Positions 20,071-33,500 of a stretch of 64,000 bases of DNA are shown piece by piece (position 1 is the first letter of the stretch; the number at the start of each line of letters is the position of its first letter). Position numbers and translations under genes: made by a program. The notes under the pieces are model-generated. The model was not told the DNA's origin. It made no database searches and worked only from the letters and a program-made list of their open reading frames with translations. The DNA is from Gibbula magus (lineage: Eukaryota; Mollusca; Gastropoda; Trochida; Trochidae). The DNA lies in the NCBI GenBank assembly GCA_936450465.1, contig OW388292.1, positions 12,667,756 through 12,731,755 on the forward strand. Reading direction: 5' to 3'.

Positions 20071-21030
20071 AACACAAATTTTAACATTGGACAAACATGT
20101 GACCTCACCAACATGATAAAGTCCCTTTACATGATATATAATCAATTTGGAGACCCACTTTGAGTATATTAGCGTTAGTGACTTTGAAATACACAATATA
20201 TTCTTGCTCGAACTACATAAAAACTAAGTGAGCACACTTGATTAATGACAGGAAGAAATAAATACTTCAATTTATCAATGCTAAATTTTCTTGGCATTAT
20301 GAAGCTCATCCATCTTTAATTCCACCGCTGTAATTAATCCTATGTTAACAGATCACAAGGTGCATGATCAGGGATTTCTACGGCATAGGGTATTTGGACA
20401 GCATAACTCAAAAATGATTATTAAGAAGAATTTCCAGAACAACACACCTCTGGTGCATATTAGGTACATGTATGTCTTGTCAATGTTGAACGGGACATAG
20501 AATTGCACAATGTTTATAAATAAGTCAGTGTCAAATCAACATTTTACGGTCAGTTTTGTTTACCTTAAGTAGGATTTGTGAAAAATTCCAGAAAGCCAGT
20601 TTCTTGTATTTGTTCGTAGACTGATCACGTTCAACATGATACAAAAAAATTCTATTAAAATAAGTTAAAAAATATTTTCATAATTTTCATAATTTTAACA
20701 AAGTCAATATATTCTGCTGTCTCATTTTATTTCAAGGTCACTTTCTTGTTACAATACATCTAACATCAAAGTTTAAATTTAGTATTCAAATAATATTTTA
20801 TCAAGTCAAAATAATGAAAAAATAAAAAATAATATTCAACAACTTATTCTTTTAATGTCAATTAGTTATCAAAGTCTAAGATGTTCCTAATTCAAAATGA
20901 TATTTAATATGGTTCATAAATCAAAGGAAATCTAGTCATAAAGGATAGTTCTATAGATATTGTTGACAGGTCGCGCATTGCAAGGGGACATAACTCGTCG
21001 TCAGAAAAGTAATTATCTCATTAGCGTGAT
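20071..21030. other. No gene seen
   Basis: Very AT-rich sequence to the right of the DIRS element. Nothing recognised. Confidence 0.45.
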
Positions 21031-21200
21031 GGCTGTGGAAAGACCGCCTTTCAGCCGATATTTCCAAAGTGGCTTTGTAAAGGTCGTTCTTTCCGTCTTT
21101 GGAAAGGCGTGAAAAGCTGCCACTTTCCACGGGTGGAAAGATTGGAAAGGTCGCTCTTTCCTCTCCGAAAGGACGCCTTTCCACTAGCGGAAAGAACGGT
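21031..21200. repeat. Cluster of GGAAAG/CTTTCC motifs
   Basis: Nine copies of GGAAAG or its complement CTTTCC occur in about 170 bases, in both orientations. Several are embedded in longer related words such as GTGGAAAG, TTGGAAAGG and GCCTTTCCAC. The block is GC-richer than its surroundings. It could be a decayed repeat or a cluster of factor-binding sites. Nothing decides between these. Confidence 0.5.
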
Positions 21201-21570
21201 CGTTCCTCCAGTGGTAGCTGTCCAGCCGGCCCCGTCTGTCGCTTATGACAGTCACGCCTCAATGAGCATTTTCAAAATGAATCGCCCAAATAATCGCGGC
21301 AGTGTTAAAATGGGTGAATTTAAATCGTCATAATTATCAATTGCCAGTGTATATTGTCTCGATTTTATGCTCAATTGATTCCGATATACAAAATACGTTG
21401 AGGTAATCATCTGTCATTCTTGAGAAAAAATGCATTTCATCAGATCTTTAACATATGAATAAGGTATCAGCACATTAGCTCCCATGAATGTTATCTGAAG
21501 ACCAAAAGCGAAACATGCCATGGTTAGTTAGCAACCTCTTGTCGAATACCATGCAGACCAAGAATCATTT

Positions 21571-21921
21571 TTGACCAATGTCGTTACTGAGGAGGAAACC
21601 TCGGTTCACCGTTCGGGCGACCAAAAGCCAATGCAAGCAGTGGAAACGCCACCCACCCCCCAACAATTTGAAGAAGGGTTATGCAATCAAAGGCCTTTAT
21701 TCACCAATCAACAGCGGCAATTACGGAAAAGATCAAACGGAAAAGAGAAACCAAGGGGTAAACTGCGCTCCCAGGGTGTACTCAGTGCGGCACAGGACTA
21801 CAGGTTCAGGATTCTTCCCCACAATGTCTATTCTCCCGATCCAGCCCCGTCAATCTCCTTGCTTTTCCCTGGACTGAAAACAGAGCTCCCTGACCATAAA
21901 TCCGAGACCGAGGAAGCGTAA
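21571..21921 (+). other. Open region without recognisable protein
   Basis: Two overlapping plus-strand frames are open (21571-21921 and 21578-21877), both Pro/Lys/Arg/Gln-rich and without known motifs. The base composition is richer in GC than the flanks, which alone lowers stop frequency. I do not claim a gene. It may be an unrecognised repeat. Confidence 0.2.
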
Positions 21922-22252
21922 TTCAGCAGTAGAGTTTTTAGGGTCACGTGACAATAACTGACAAGCCTGGATATTTGTAACTTTCATCAACTTTTGTTGA
22001 TATATTTGATATCAGGAGAAACCTCGGTGATATTTTCTTTGCATTCTCTTTTTCGTAATCTTAAATTGTTCATTATCTAACCTCTAAACGCTATTTAAAT
22101 CTTGGTTCAGTAAGTCATGATATCAATAAATATATACCCACCAAATGGATAATTATTAAAGCATATGAAAAATATAATCCAAATGCTAGTTTCGTCTCTT
22201 AACACATATACATAAGTTCATATATGTAGTTTTGAACATTCTATACACTGAC

Positions 22253-22522
22253 CTTGCGGTAGAGTATGTGCTCCCAGTGACTGATGCTCTCGGTCTCCCC
22301 TGGAGTCAGGTAGACACACACCAGGCTCGGGTAGAGCACGTTCACAGCAGAGCAATTCACATTTCGTCCACATCTACCAATACACTTAAACGAAAACGAC
22401 CTGCTTTCCACAATAGGATTTCCTGAAGCTGAATTATATTTTTCAAATTTTGCTGTACTGATAATGTCATGAGCAAAAGCCAGTAAAACGAACATATGAA
22501 GCTTGATAAGAGACATCAACAT
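22253..22522 (-). CDS. FReD-type exon 1 (signal peptide plus PAN/apple-like module), probably gene 2
   Basis: A 90-codon first exon. It begins MLMSLIKLHMFVLLAFAHD, a signal-peptide-like hydrophobic start. It then has cysteines in the order K-C-I-G-R-C, N-C-S-A-V-N-V, V-C-V-Y-L, and ends H-I-L-Y-R-K at donor AAG|GTCAGT in phase 0. Cysteine spacing, the AVN word, the C-x-Y-L word and the Y-R-K/R ending match exon 1 of FReD gene 1 (2400-2651). Phase 0 fits exon 2 at 11782-11899, the nearest downstream minus-strand partner. The intervening intron would be 10.35 kb and contains the DIRS element, so pairing with gene 2 is inference. It could instead be an orphan exon of a lost or interrupted paralogue. 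Confidence 0.65.
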
Positions 22523-23760
22523 CTTCAGGTTGTTGTGAGAAAGCTGTATTATCTCGCCAAACCTAGTTTATACTCTGGTTGCTGCTGTGGAGACGCCAGT
22601 TTCATGATAAATAATAACACGAGTGTGTATTATTCTATATAGGACATCTCATCACGTGGTATCTTATACATATTGTGAACATATTCTATTAACTTATTAT
22701 AAAAGCAAAACTTGACAATTCTCTTTCTATATAGCTTTCGATTGAGACAAGCATTCATTGATAAGTTTACCATAAGCTAAACCATTCAGTTACTTAATTG
22801 ATTTCGTCCCACAGTTTCGTACATTGTTTAAAATCAGTTGTATAGCAGAAAGAAGTGACTATATGTACATTAACAACGAAGAAATACAATAAGCACGTTC
22901 TAGACGAATCGAATAATCTACAATTCAACCTAACTAATTAAGGCCACGAAACAAGCAATCTGCAATGCCGCATTAACTGAAGTACAAAAGAAAGTACACA
23001 CCTCATTTTTTTTCATATGTATGATTTTAAATTACAAATAACTTATTAGTTTTCGACGTCCTACTCTAAAACTGAAAAGCGTAGGCATTTAGTCATCAGC
23101 CAAGGAATACTTCTACGTTGTTTTTTTTTAATTTAAAGAGACTGATAAACAGTCAGAAAGTGGGCGCAGCAACCTCAACACGATCTTATGAATATATAAT
23201 GAGACGACCTTTACTATAAATTAACGTCGTGGAGTCATTTCAAAATCAAACTGCTGAGATTTAGTGAACTACACTTGTGAGTAAATTTACAAATATGGGC
23301 AAAGCGCACCATGCATTTTTACACAAGGAATAGATTAAGGAGGTTCTTTACCAATGTTTCTGAGCATCCTCAGTTGTCAGATTCAGACAGGCATTAAGCC
23401 TGTAACCACATAGCCTTATAGCCTTAGTGATAGCCTTAGTGTAAACTTTCAGTCATACACATTAGAAACTTATTTAACTGTCTAGAAATATGATAAGTAA
23501 ACCATTGTTTTATACTTGTGAAACACAGTATGAGTATATAACATATATGTATATGTATAATATATATATATGTTTTATTTTGTTCTATAAACTAATTTAA
23601 GAGGCAACGGCTGTGCATATTGAGTAAAGTTGACAATATCTAAAAAAAATTATTCAAATTATCATTCAAGTTAGCCTAGATACATATGATTGCTTTGGTT
23701 AAATTTGTTGTTAATCTGTATTTCTATCAAACAGGGATTTTCCCCAGCAAATCTTGAGAC

Positions 23761-23808
<48 letters not shown>

Positions 23809-24510
23809 AATATTTAACAGAAAACAATAACAATTTCAGTATTAGATAAAAAGCTTTAGAGTAACAGTAAAATTGCATTTTCCTCTTGCATAAACGTGTT
23901 ACCATAACCATTTATTAAAATAAAGCCATAATTTTGAATTATAATCATTGGTTTATCATGATGATAGTGTGAAATGATAATGAAAAATGTAAAAACAATG
24001 TGCGCACCCCCATCTTCATTGGGAGCTCATATTTCGAAAACGATCACTCTTTTTTTGTAACAGAAATAGATTTAGCATATGTTTATCATTTATATAGTGA
24101 AATATAAGCAATTTCTTGAGATTTTTTAAAATTGGTAAGAAACCTCTTTAAAGTCTAGTGCTTGAGTTTTTGCACGTTGTGTCTGATTTGTCATGTAAAA
24201 GTTACCAACATGTATAATCAAGTTGATTATCTTACTTTAGGCTTACAGAATTTTGGTTAAAGTGTTGCATGATATACTGATTTTAAACAAAATGTATCGT
24301 TTATCCGTCATGTCACAGAATAGGTCAAAGCCACGAGTTTAACGTTGTACATTGTATACGTACCTTCTGGCATTTAGACAGTTATGGGATGATAAATGCG
24401 ACTGCATCTATGAGTTCACGGCAAATGCTCATTCCATGTGGAAGCTGTCCCCTATTCTCCATTTCTGTGTTCCCTGATCGATGCTCCCTGCTTCCAAGGA
24501 AACATCACAG
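22523..24510. other. Intergenic between the FReD first exon and the satellite
   Basis: AT-rich sequence that should include the promoter of the exon at 22253-22522. I found no clear promoter element. It contains a (TA)n run. The last 130 bases before the satellite show no coding similarity that I recognise. Confidence 0.4.
23764..23806. repeat. (TA)n microsatellite
   Basis: About 21 TA dinucleotides in an AT-rich region. The Ile-Tyr run in the overlapping open frame is an artefact of it. Confidence 0.95.
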
Positions 24511-24597
24511 TCTTGACTGTTTACCTCACATACTTTGTGTAGTATCGTGTACGGCTTGACTGTTTACCTCACATACTTTGTGGAGTATCCTGTAGGT

Positions 24598-27500
24598 CTT
24601 GTCTGTTTACCTCACATACTTTGTGGAGTATCGTGTAGGGCTTGACTGTTTACCTGACATACTTTGTGGAGTATCGCGTAGGTCTTGTCTGTTTACCTCA
24701 CATACTTTGTGGAGTATCGTGTACGGCTTGACTGTTTACCTCACATACATTGTGGAGTATAGTGTAGGCCTTGTCTGTTTACCTCACATACTTTGTGGAG
24801 TATCGTGTAGGGCTTGACTGTTTACCTCACATACGTTGTGGAGTATCGTGTAGGGCTTGACTGTTTACCTCACATACATTGTGGAGTATAGTGTAGGCCT
24901 TGTCTGTTTACCTCACATACTTTGTGGAGTATCGTGTACGGCTTGACTGTTTACCTCACATACATTGTGGAGTATAGTGTAGGCCTTGTCTGTTTACCTC
25001 ACATACTTTGTGGAGTATCGTGTAGGGCTTGACTGTTTACCTCACACATTGTGGAGTATCGTTTTGGGCTTGACTGTTTACCTCACATACTTTTTTGGAA
25101 TATCGTGTAGGACTTGACTGTTTACCTCACATACTTTGTGTAGTATCGTGTAGGGCTTGACTGTTTACCTCACACATTGTGGAGTATCGTTTTGGGCTTG
25201 ACTGTTTACCTCACATACTTTTTTGGAATATCGTGTAGGACTTGACTGTTTACCTCACATACGTTGTGGAGTATCGTGTAGGGCTTGACTGTTTACCTCA
25301 CATACTTTGTGGAGTATCCTGTAGGGCTTGTCTGTTTACCTCACATACTTTTTTGGAATATCGTGTAGGACTTGACTGTTTACCTAACATACTTTGTGTA
25401 GTATCGTGTACGGCTTTACTGTTTACCTCACATACTTTGTGGGGTATCGTGTAGGGCTTGACTGTTTACCTCACACATTGTGGAGTATCGTGTAGGACTT
25501 GACTGTTTACCTCACATACTTTGTGTAGTATCGTGTACGGCTTTACTGTTTACCTCACATACTTTGTGGAGTATAGTGTAGGCCTTGTCTGTTTACCTCA
25601 CATATTTTGTGGAGTATCGCGTAGGGCTTGTCTGTTTACCTCACATACTTTGTGAAGTATCCTGTAGGGCTTGTCTGTTTACCTCACATACGTTGTGGAG
25701 TATCGCGTAGGGCTTGACTGTTTACCTCACACATTGTGGAGTATCGTTTTGGGCTTGTCTGTTTACCTCACATACTTTGTGAAGTATCCTGTAGGGCTTG
25801 TCTGTTTACCTCACATACTTTTTTGGAATATCGTGTAGGACTTGACTGTTTACCTCACATACTTTGGGTAGTATCGTGTACGGCTTTACAGTTTACCTCA
25901 CATACTTTGTGGAGTATCGTGTAGGGCTTGACTGTTTACCTCACATACTTTGTGGAGTATCGCGTAGGTCTTGTCTGTTTACCTCACATACTTTGTGGAG
26001 TATCCTGTAGGTCTTGTCTGTTTACCTCACATACTTTGTGGAGTATCGTGTAGGGCTTGACTGTTTACCTCACATACTCTGTGGAGTATCGTGTAGGATT
26101 GATTGTTTACCTCACATACTTTGTGGAGTATCGCCTAGGGCTTGACTGTTTACCTCACACATTGTGGAGTATCGTGTAGGGCTTGACTGTTTACCTCACA
26201 TACTTTGTTGAGTATCGTGTAGGGCTTGACTGTTTACCTCACATACATTGTGGAGTATAGTGTAGGCCTTGTCTGTTTACCTCACATACTGTGTGGAGTA
26301 TCGTGTACGGCTTTACTGTTTACCTCACATACTTTGTGGAGTATAGTGTAGGCCTTGTCTGTTTACCTCACATATTTTGTGGAGTATCGCGTAGGGCTTG
26401 ACTGTTTACCTCACACATTGTGGAGTATCGTTTTGGGCTTGTCTGTTTACCTCACATACTTTGTGAAGTATCCTGTAGGGCTTGACTGTTTACCTCACAT
26501 ACGTTGTGGAGTATCGTGTAGGGCTTGACTGTTTACCTCACATACTTTGTGAAGTATCCTGTAGGGCTTGTCTGTTTACCTCACATACTTTTTTGGAATA
26601 TCGTGTAGGACTTGACTGTTTACCTCACATACTTTGTGTAGTATCGTGTACGGCTTTACTGTTTACCTCACATACTTTGTGGAGTATAGTGTAGGCCTTG
26701 TCTGTTTACCTCACATATTTTGTGGAGTATCGCGTAGGGCTTGACTGTTTACCTCACACATTGTGGAGTATCGTTTTGGGCTTGTCTGTTTACCTCACAT
26801 ACTTTGTGGGGTATCCTGTAGGGCTTGACTGTTTACCTCACATACTTTTTTGGAGTATCGTGTAGGACTTGACTGTTTACCTCACATACTTTGGGTAGTA
26901 TCGTGTACGGCTTTACTGTTTACCTCACATACTTTGTGGAGTATCGTGTAGGGCTTGACTGTTTACCTCACATACTTTGTGGAGTATCGCGTAGGTCTCG
27001 TCTGTTTACCTCACATACTTTGTGGAGTATCCTGTAGGTCTTGTCTGTTTACCTCACATACTTTGTGGAGTATCGTGTAGGGCTTGACTGTTTACCTCAC
27101 ATACTCTGTGGAGTATCGTGTAGGATTGATTGTTTACCTCACATACTTTGTGGAGTATCGCGTAGGGCTTGACTGTTTACCTCACACATTGTGGAGTATC
27201 GTGTAGGGCTTGACTGTTTACCTCACATACTTTGTTGAGTATCGTGTAGGGCTTGACTGTTTACCTCACATACTTTGTGGAGTATCGTGTAGGGCTTGAC
27301 TGTTTACCTCACATACTTTGTGGAGTATCGTGTAGGGCTTGACTGTTTACCTCACATACTTTGTGGAGTATCGCGTAGGGCTTGACTGTTTACCTCACAT
27401 ACGTTGTGGAGTATCGTCTGGGGCTTGACTGTTTACCTCACATACGTTGTGGAGTATCGTGTAGGGCTTGACTGTTTACCTCACATACTTTGTGGAGTAT

Positions 27501-30500
27501 CGTATGGGGCTTGAATTTTTACCTCAAACATTTTGTGGAGTATCATGCAGGGCTTGACTGTTTACCTCACATACTTTGTGGAGTATCGTGTAGGGCTTGA
27601 CTGTTTACCTCACATACTTTGTGGAGTATCGTCTGGGGCTTGACTGTTTACCTCACATACGTTGTGGAGTATCGCGTAGGGCTTGACTGTTTACCTCACA
27701 TACTTTGTTGAGTATCGTCTGGGGCTTGACTGTTTACCTCACATACTTTGTGGAGTATCGCGTAGGGCTTGACTGTTTACCTCACATACTTTGTGGGGTA
27801 TCGTGTAGGGCTTGACTGTTTACCTCACACATTGTGGAGTATCGTGTAGGACTTGACTGTTTACCTCACATACTTTGTGTAGTATCGTGTACGGCTTTAC
27901 TGTTTACCTCACATACTTTGTGGAGTATAGTGTACGGCTTTACTGTTTACCTCACATACTTTGTGGAGTATAGTGTAGGCCTTGTCTGTTTACCTCACAT
28001 ATTTTGTGGAGTATCGCGTAGGGCTTGACTGTTTACCTCACACATTGTGGAGTATCGTTTTGGGCTTGACTGTTTACCTCACATACTTTGTGGAGTATCG
28101 TATGGGGCTTAAATTTTTACCTCAAATATTTTGTGGAGTATCATGCAGGGCTTGACTGTTTACCTCACATACTTTGTGGAGTATCGTGTAGGGCTTGACT
28201 GTTTACCTCACATACTTTGTGGAGTATCGTCTGGGGCTTGACTGTTTACCTCACATACGTTGTGGAGTATCGCGTAGGGCTTGACTGTTTACCTCACATA
28301 CTTTGTTGAGTATCGTCTGGGGCTTGACTGTTTACCTCACATACTTTGTGGAGTATCGCGTAGGGCTTGACTGTTTACCTCACATACTTTGTGGGGTATC
28401 GTGTAGGGCTTGACTGTTTACCTCACACATTGTGGAGTATCGTGTAGGACTTGACTGTTTACCTCACATACTTTGTGTAGTATCGTGTACGGCTTTACTG
28501 TTTACCTCACATACTTTGTGGAGTATAGTGTACGGCTTTACTGTTTACCTCACATACTTTGTGGAGTATAGTGTAGGCCTTGTCTGTTTACCTCACATAC
28601 TTTGTGGAGTATAGTGTAGGCCTTGTCTGTTTACCTCACATACTTTGTGGAGTATAGTGTAGGCCTTGACTGTTTACCTCACACATTGTGGAGTATCGTT
28701 TTGGGCTTGTCTGTTTACCTCACATACTTTGTGAAGTATCCTGTAGGGCTTGTCTGTTTACCTCACATACTTTTTTGGAATATCGTGTAGGACTTGACTG
28801 TTTACCTCACATACTTTGGGTAGTATCGTGTACGGCTTTACAGTTTACCTCACATACTTTGTGGAGTATCGTGTAGGGCTTGACTGTTTACCTCACATAC
28901 TTTGTGGAGTATCGCGTAGGTCTTGTCTGTTTACCTCACATACTTTGTGGAGTATCCTGTAGGTCTTGTCTGTTTACCTCACATACTTTGTGGAGTATCG
29001 TGTAGGGCTTGACTGTTTACCTCACATACTCTGTGGAGTATCGTGTAGGATTGATTGTTTACCTCACATACTTTGTGGAGTATCGCCTAGGGCTTGACTG
29101 TTTACCTCACACATTGTGGAGTATCGTGTAGGGCTTGACTGTTTACCTCACATACTTTGTTGAGTATCGTGTAGGGCTTGACTGTTTACCTCACATACAT
29201 TGTGGAGTATAGTGTAGGCCTTGTCTGTTTACCTCACATACTGTGTGGAGTATCGTGTACGGCTTTACTGTTTACCTCACATACTTTGTGGAGTATAGTG
29301 TAGGCCTTGTCTGTTTACCTCACATATTTTGTGGAGTATCGCGTAGGGCTTGACTGTTTACCTCACACATTGTGGAGTATCGTTTTGGGCTTGTCTGTTT
29401 ACCTCACATACTTTGTGAAGTATCCTGTAGGGCTTGACTGTTTACCTCACATACGTTGTGGAGTATCGTGTAGGGCTTGACTGTTTACCTCACATACTTT
29501 GTGAAGTATCCTGTAGGGCTTGTCTGTTTACCTCACATACTTTTTTGGAATATCGTGTAGGACTTGACTGTTTACCTCACATACTTTGTGTAGTATCGTG
29601 TACGGCTTTACTGTTTACCTCACATACTTTGTGGAGTATAGTGTAGGCCTTGTCTGTTTACCTCACATATTTTGTGGAGTATCGCGTAGGGCTTGACTGT
29701 TTACCTCACACATTGTGGAGTATCGTTTTGGGCTTGTCTGTTTACCTCACATACTTTGTGAAGTATCCTGTAGGGCTTGACTGTTTACCTCACATACGTT
29801 GTGGAGTATCGTGTAGGGCTTGTCTGTTTACCTCACATACTTTGTGGGGTATCCTGTAGGGCTTGACTGTTTACCTCACATACTTTTTTGGAATATCGTG
29901 TAGGACTTGACTGTTTACCTCACATACTTTGGGTAGTATCGTGTACGGCTTTACTGTTTACCTCACATACTTTGTGGAGTATCGTGTAGGGCTTGACTGT
30001 TTACCTCACATACTTTGTGGAGTATCGCGTAGGTCTTGTCTGTTTACCTCACATACTTTGTGGAGTATCCTGTAGGTCTTGTCTGTTTACCTCACATACT
30101 TTGTGGAGTATCGTGTAGGGCTTGACTGTTTACCTCACATACTCTGTGGAGTATCGTGTAGGATTGATTGTTTACCTCACATACTTTGTGGAGTATCGCG
30201 TAGGGCTTGACTGTTTACCTCACACATTGTGGAGTATCGTGTAGGGCTTGACTGTTTACCTCACATACTTTGTTGAGTATCGTGTAGGGCTTGACTGTTT
30301 ACCTCACATACTTTGTGGAGTATCGTGTAGGGCTTGACTGTTTACCTCACATACTTTGTGGAGTATCGTGTAGGGCTTGACTGTTTACCTCACATACTTT
30401 GTGGAGTATCGCGTAGGGCTTGACTGTTTACCTCACATACGTTGTGGAGTATCGTCTGGGGCTTGACTGTTTACCTCACATACGTTGTGGAGTATCGTGT

Positions 30501-33500
30501 AGGGCTTGACTGTTTACCTCACATACTTTGTGGAGTATCGTATGGGGCTTGAATTTTTACCTCAAATATTTTGTGGAGTATCATGCAGGGCTTGACTGTT
30601 TACCTCACATACTTTGTGGAGTATCGTGTAGGGCTTGACTGTTTACCTCACATACTTTGTGGAGTATCGTCTGGGGCTTGACTGTTTACCTCACATACGT
30701 TGTGGAGTATCGCGTAGGGCTTGACTGTTTACCTCACATACTTTGTTGAGTATCGTCTGGGGCTTGACTGTTTACCTCACATACTTTGTGGAGTATCGCG
30801 TAGGGCTTGACTGTTTACCTCACACATTGTGGAGTATCGTGTAGGGCTTGACTGTTTACCTCACATAATTTGTGGAGTATCGTGTAGGGCTTGACTGTTT
30901 ACCTCACATACTTTGTTGAGTATCGTGTAGGGCTTGACTGTTTACCTCACATACTTTGTGGAGTATCGTGTAGGGCTTGACTGTTTACCTCACATACTTT
31001 GTTGAGTATCGTGTAGGGCTTGACTGTTTACCTCACATACTTTGTGGAGTATCGTGTAGGGCTTGTCTGTTTACCTCACATACTTTGTGGAGTATCGCGT
31101 AGGGCTTGACTGTTTACCTCACATACGTTGTGGAGTATAGTGTAGGCCTTGTCTGTTTACCTCACATACGTTGTGGAGTATCGTGTAGGGCTTGACTGTT
31201 TACCTCACATACTTTGTTGAGTATCGTGTAGGGCTTGACTGTTTACCTCACATACTTTGTGGAGTATCGTGTAGGGCTTGACTGTTTACCTCACATACTT
31301 TGTGGAGTATCGTGTAGGGCTTGACTGTTTACCTCACATACTTTGTGGAGTATCGCGTAGGGCTTGACTGTTTACCTCACATACGTTGTGGAGTATCGTC
31401 TGGGGCTTGACTGTTTACCTCACATACGTTGTGGAGTATCGTGTAGGGCTTGACTGTTTACCTCACATACTTTGTGAAGTATCCTGTAGGGCTTGTCTGT
31501 TTACCTCACATACTTTTTTGGAACATCGTGTAGGACTTGACTGTTTACCTCACATACTTTGGGTAGTATCGTGTACGGCTTTACTGTTTACCTCACATAC
31601 TTTGTGGAGTATCGTGTAGGGCTTGACTATTTACCTCACATACTTTGCGGAGTATCGCGTAGGTCTTGTCTGTTTACCTCACATACTTTGTGGAGTATCC
31701 TGTAGGTCTTGTCTGTTTACCTCACATACTTTGTGGAGTATCGTGTAGGGCTTGACTGTTTACCTCACATACTCTGTGGAGTATCGTGTAGGATTGATTG
31801 TTTACCTCACATACTTTGTGGAGTATCGCGTAGGGCTTGACTGTTTACCTCACACTTTGTGGAGTATCGTGTAGGGCTTGACTGTTTACCTCACATACTT
31901 TGTTGAGTATCGTGTAGGGCTTGACTGTTTACCTCACATTCTTTGTGGAGTATCGTGTAGGGCTTGACTGTTTACCTCACATACTTTGTGGAGTATCGTG
32001 TAGGGCTTGACTGTTTACCTCACATACTTTGTGGAGTATCGCGTAGGGCTTGACTGTTTACCTCACATACGTTGTGGAGTATCGTCTGGGGCTTGACTGT
32101 TTACCTCACATACGTTGTGGAGTATCGTGTAGGGCTTGACTGTTTACCTCACATACTTTGTGGAGTATCGTATGGGGCTTGACTGTTTACCTCAAATATT
32201 TTGTGGAGTATCATGCAGGGCTTGACTGTTTACCTCACATACTTTGTGGAGTATCGTGTAGGACTTGTCTGTTTACCTCACATACTTTGTGGAGTATCGT
32301 CTGGGGCTTGACTGTTTACCTCACATACGTTGTGGAGTATCGCGTAGGGCTTGACTGTTTACCTCACATACTTTGTTGAGTATCGTCTGGGGCTTGACTG
32401 TTTACCTCACATACGTTGTGGAGTATCGCGTAGGGCTTGACTGTTTACCTCACATACTTTGTTGAGTATCGTTTTAGGGCTTGACTGTTTACCTCACATA
32501 CGTTGTGGAGTATCGTGTAGGGCTTGACTGTTTACCTCACATACTTTGTGGAGTATCGTGTAGGGCTTGACTGTTTACCTCACATACTTTGTGGAGTATC
32601 GTCTGGGGCTTGACTGTTTACCTCACATACGTTGTGGAGTATCGCGTAGGGCTTGACTGTTTACCTCACATACGTTGTGGAGTATCGTCTGGGGCTTGAC
32701 TGTTTACCTCACATACGTTGTGGAGTATAGCGTAGGGCTTGACTGTTTACCTCACATACTTTGTTGAGTATCGTCTGGGGCTTGACTGTTTACCTCACAT
32801 ACCTTGTGGAGTATCGTGTAGGGCTTGACTGTTTACCTCACATACTTTGTGGAGTATCGTGTAGGGCTTGACTGTTTACCTCACATACTTTGTGGAGTAT
32901 CGCGTAGGGCTTGACTGTTTACCTCACATACGTTGTGGAGTATCGTCTGGGGCTTGACTGTTTACCTCACATACGTTGTGGAGTATCGTGTAGGGCTTGA
33001 CTGTTTACCTCACATACTTTGTGGAGTATCGTCTGGGGCTTGACTGTTTACCTCACATATGTTGTGGAGTATCGTGTACGGTTTGACTGTTTACCTCACA
33101 TACGTTGTGGAGTATCGTGTAGGGCTTGACTGTTTACCCCACATACTTTGTGTAGTATCGTGTACGGCTTGACTGTTTACCCCACATACTTTGTGGAGTA
33201 TCGTGTAGGGCTTGACTGTTTACCTCACATACTTTGTGGAGTATCGTCTGGGGCTTGACTGTTTACCTCACATACTTTGTGGAGTATCGAGTAGGGATTG
33301 ACTGTTTACCCCACATACTTTGTGTAGTATCGTGTACGGCTTGACTGTTTACCCCACATACTTTGTGGAGTATCGCGTAGGGCTTGTCTGTTTACCTCAC
33401 ATACTTTGTGGAGTATCGAGTAGGGATTGACTGTTTACCCCTCACATACTTTGTGGAGTATCGAGTAGGGCTTGACTGTTTACCCCTCATATTTTGTGGA

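Noticed and set aside
21571..21921. Possible small gene with two overlapping open frames
   Set aside because: Both frames are open together in a GC-richer patch and neither shows a motif, so composition explains them. Kept only as an unassigned region.
23711..23911. 66-residue minus-strand frame with poly Ile-Tyr
   Set aside because: Generated by the (TA)n microsatellite at 23764-23806.
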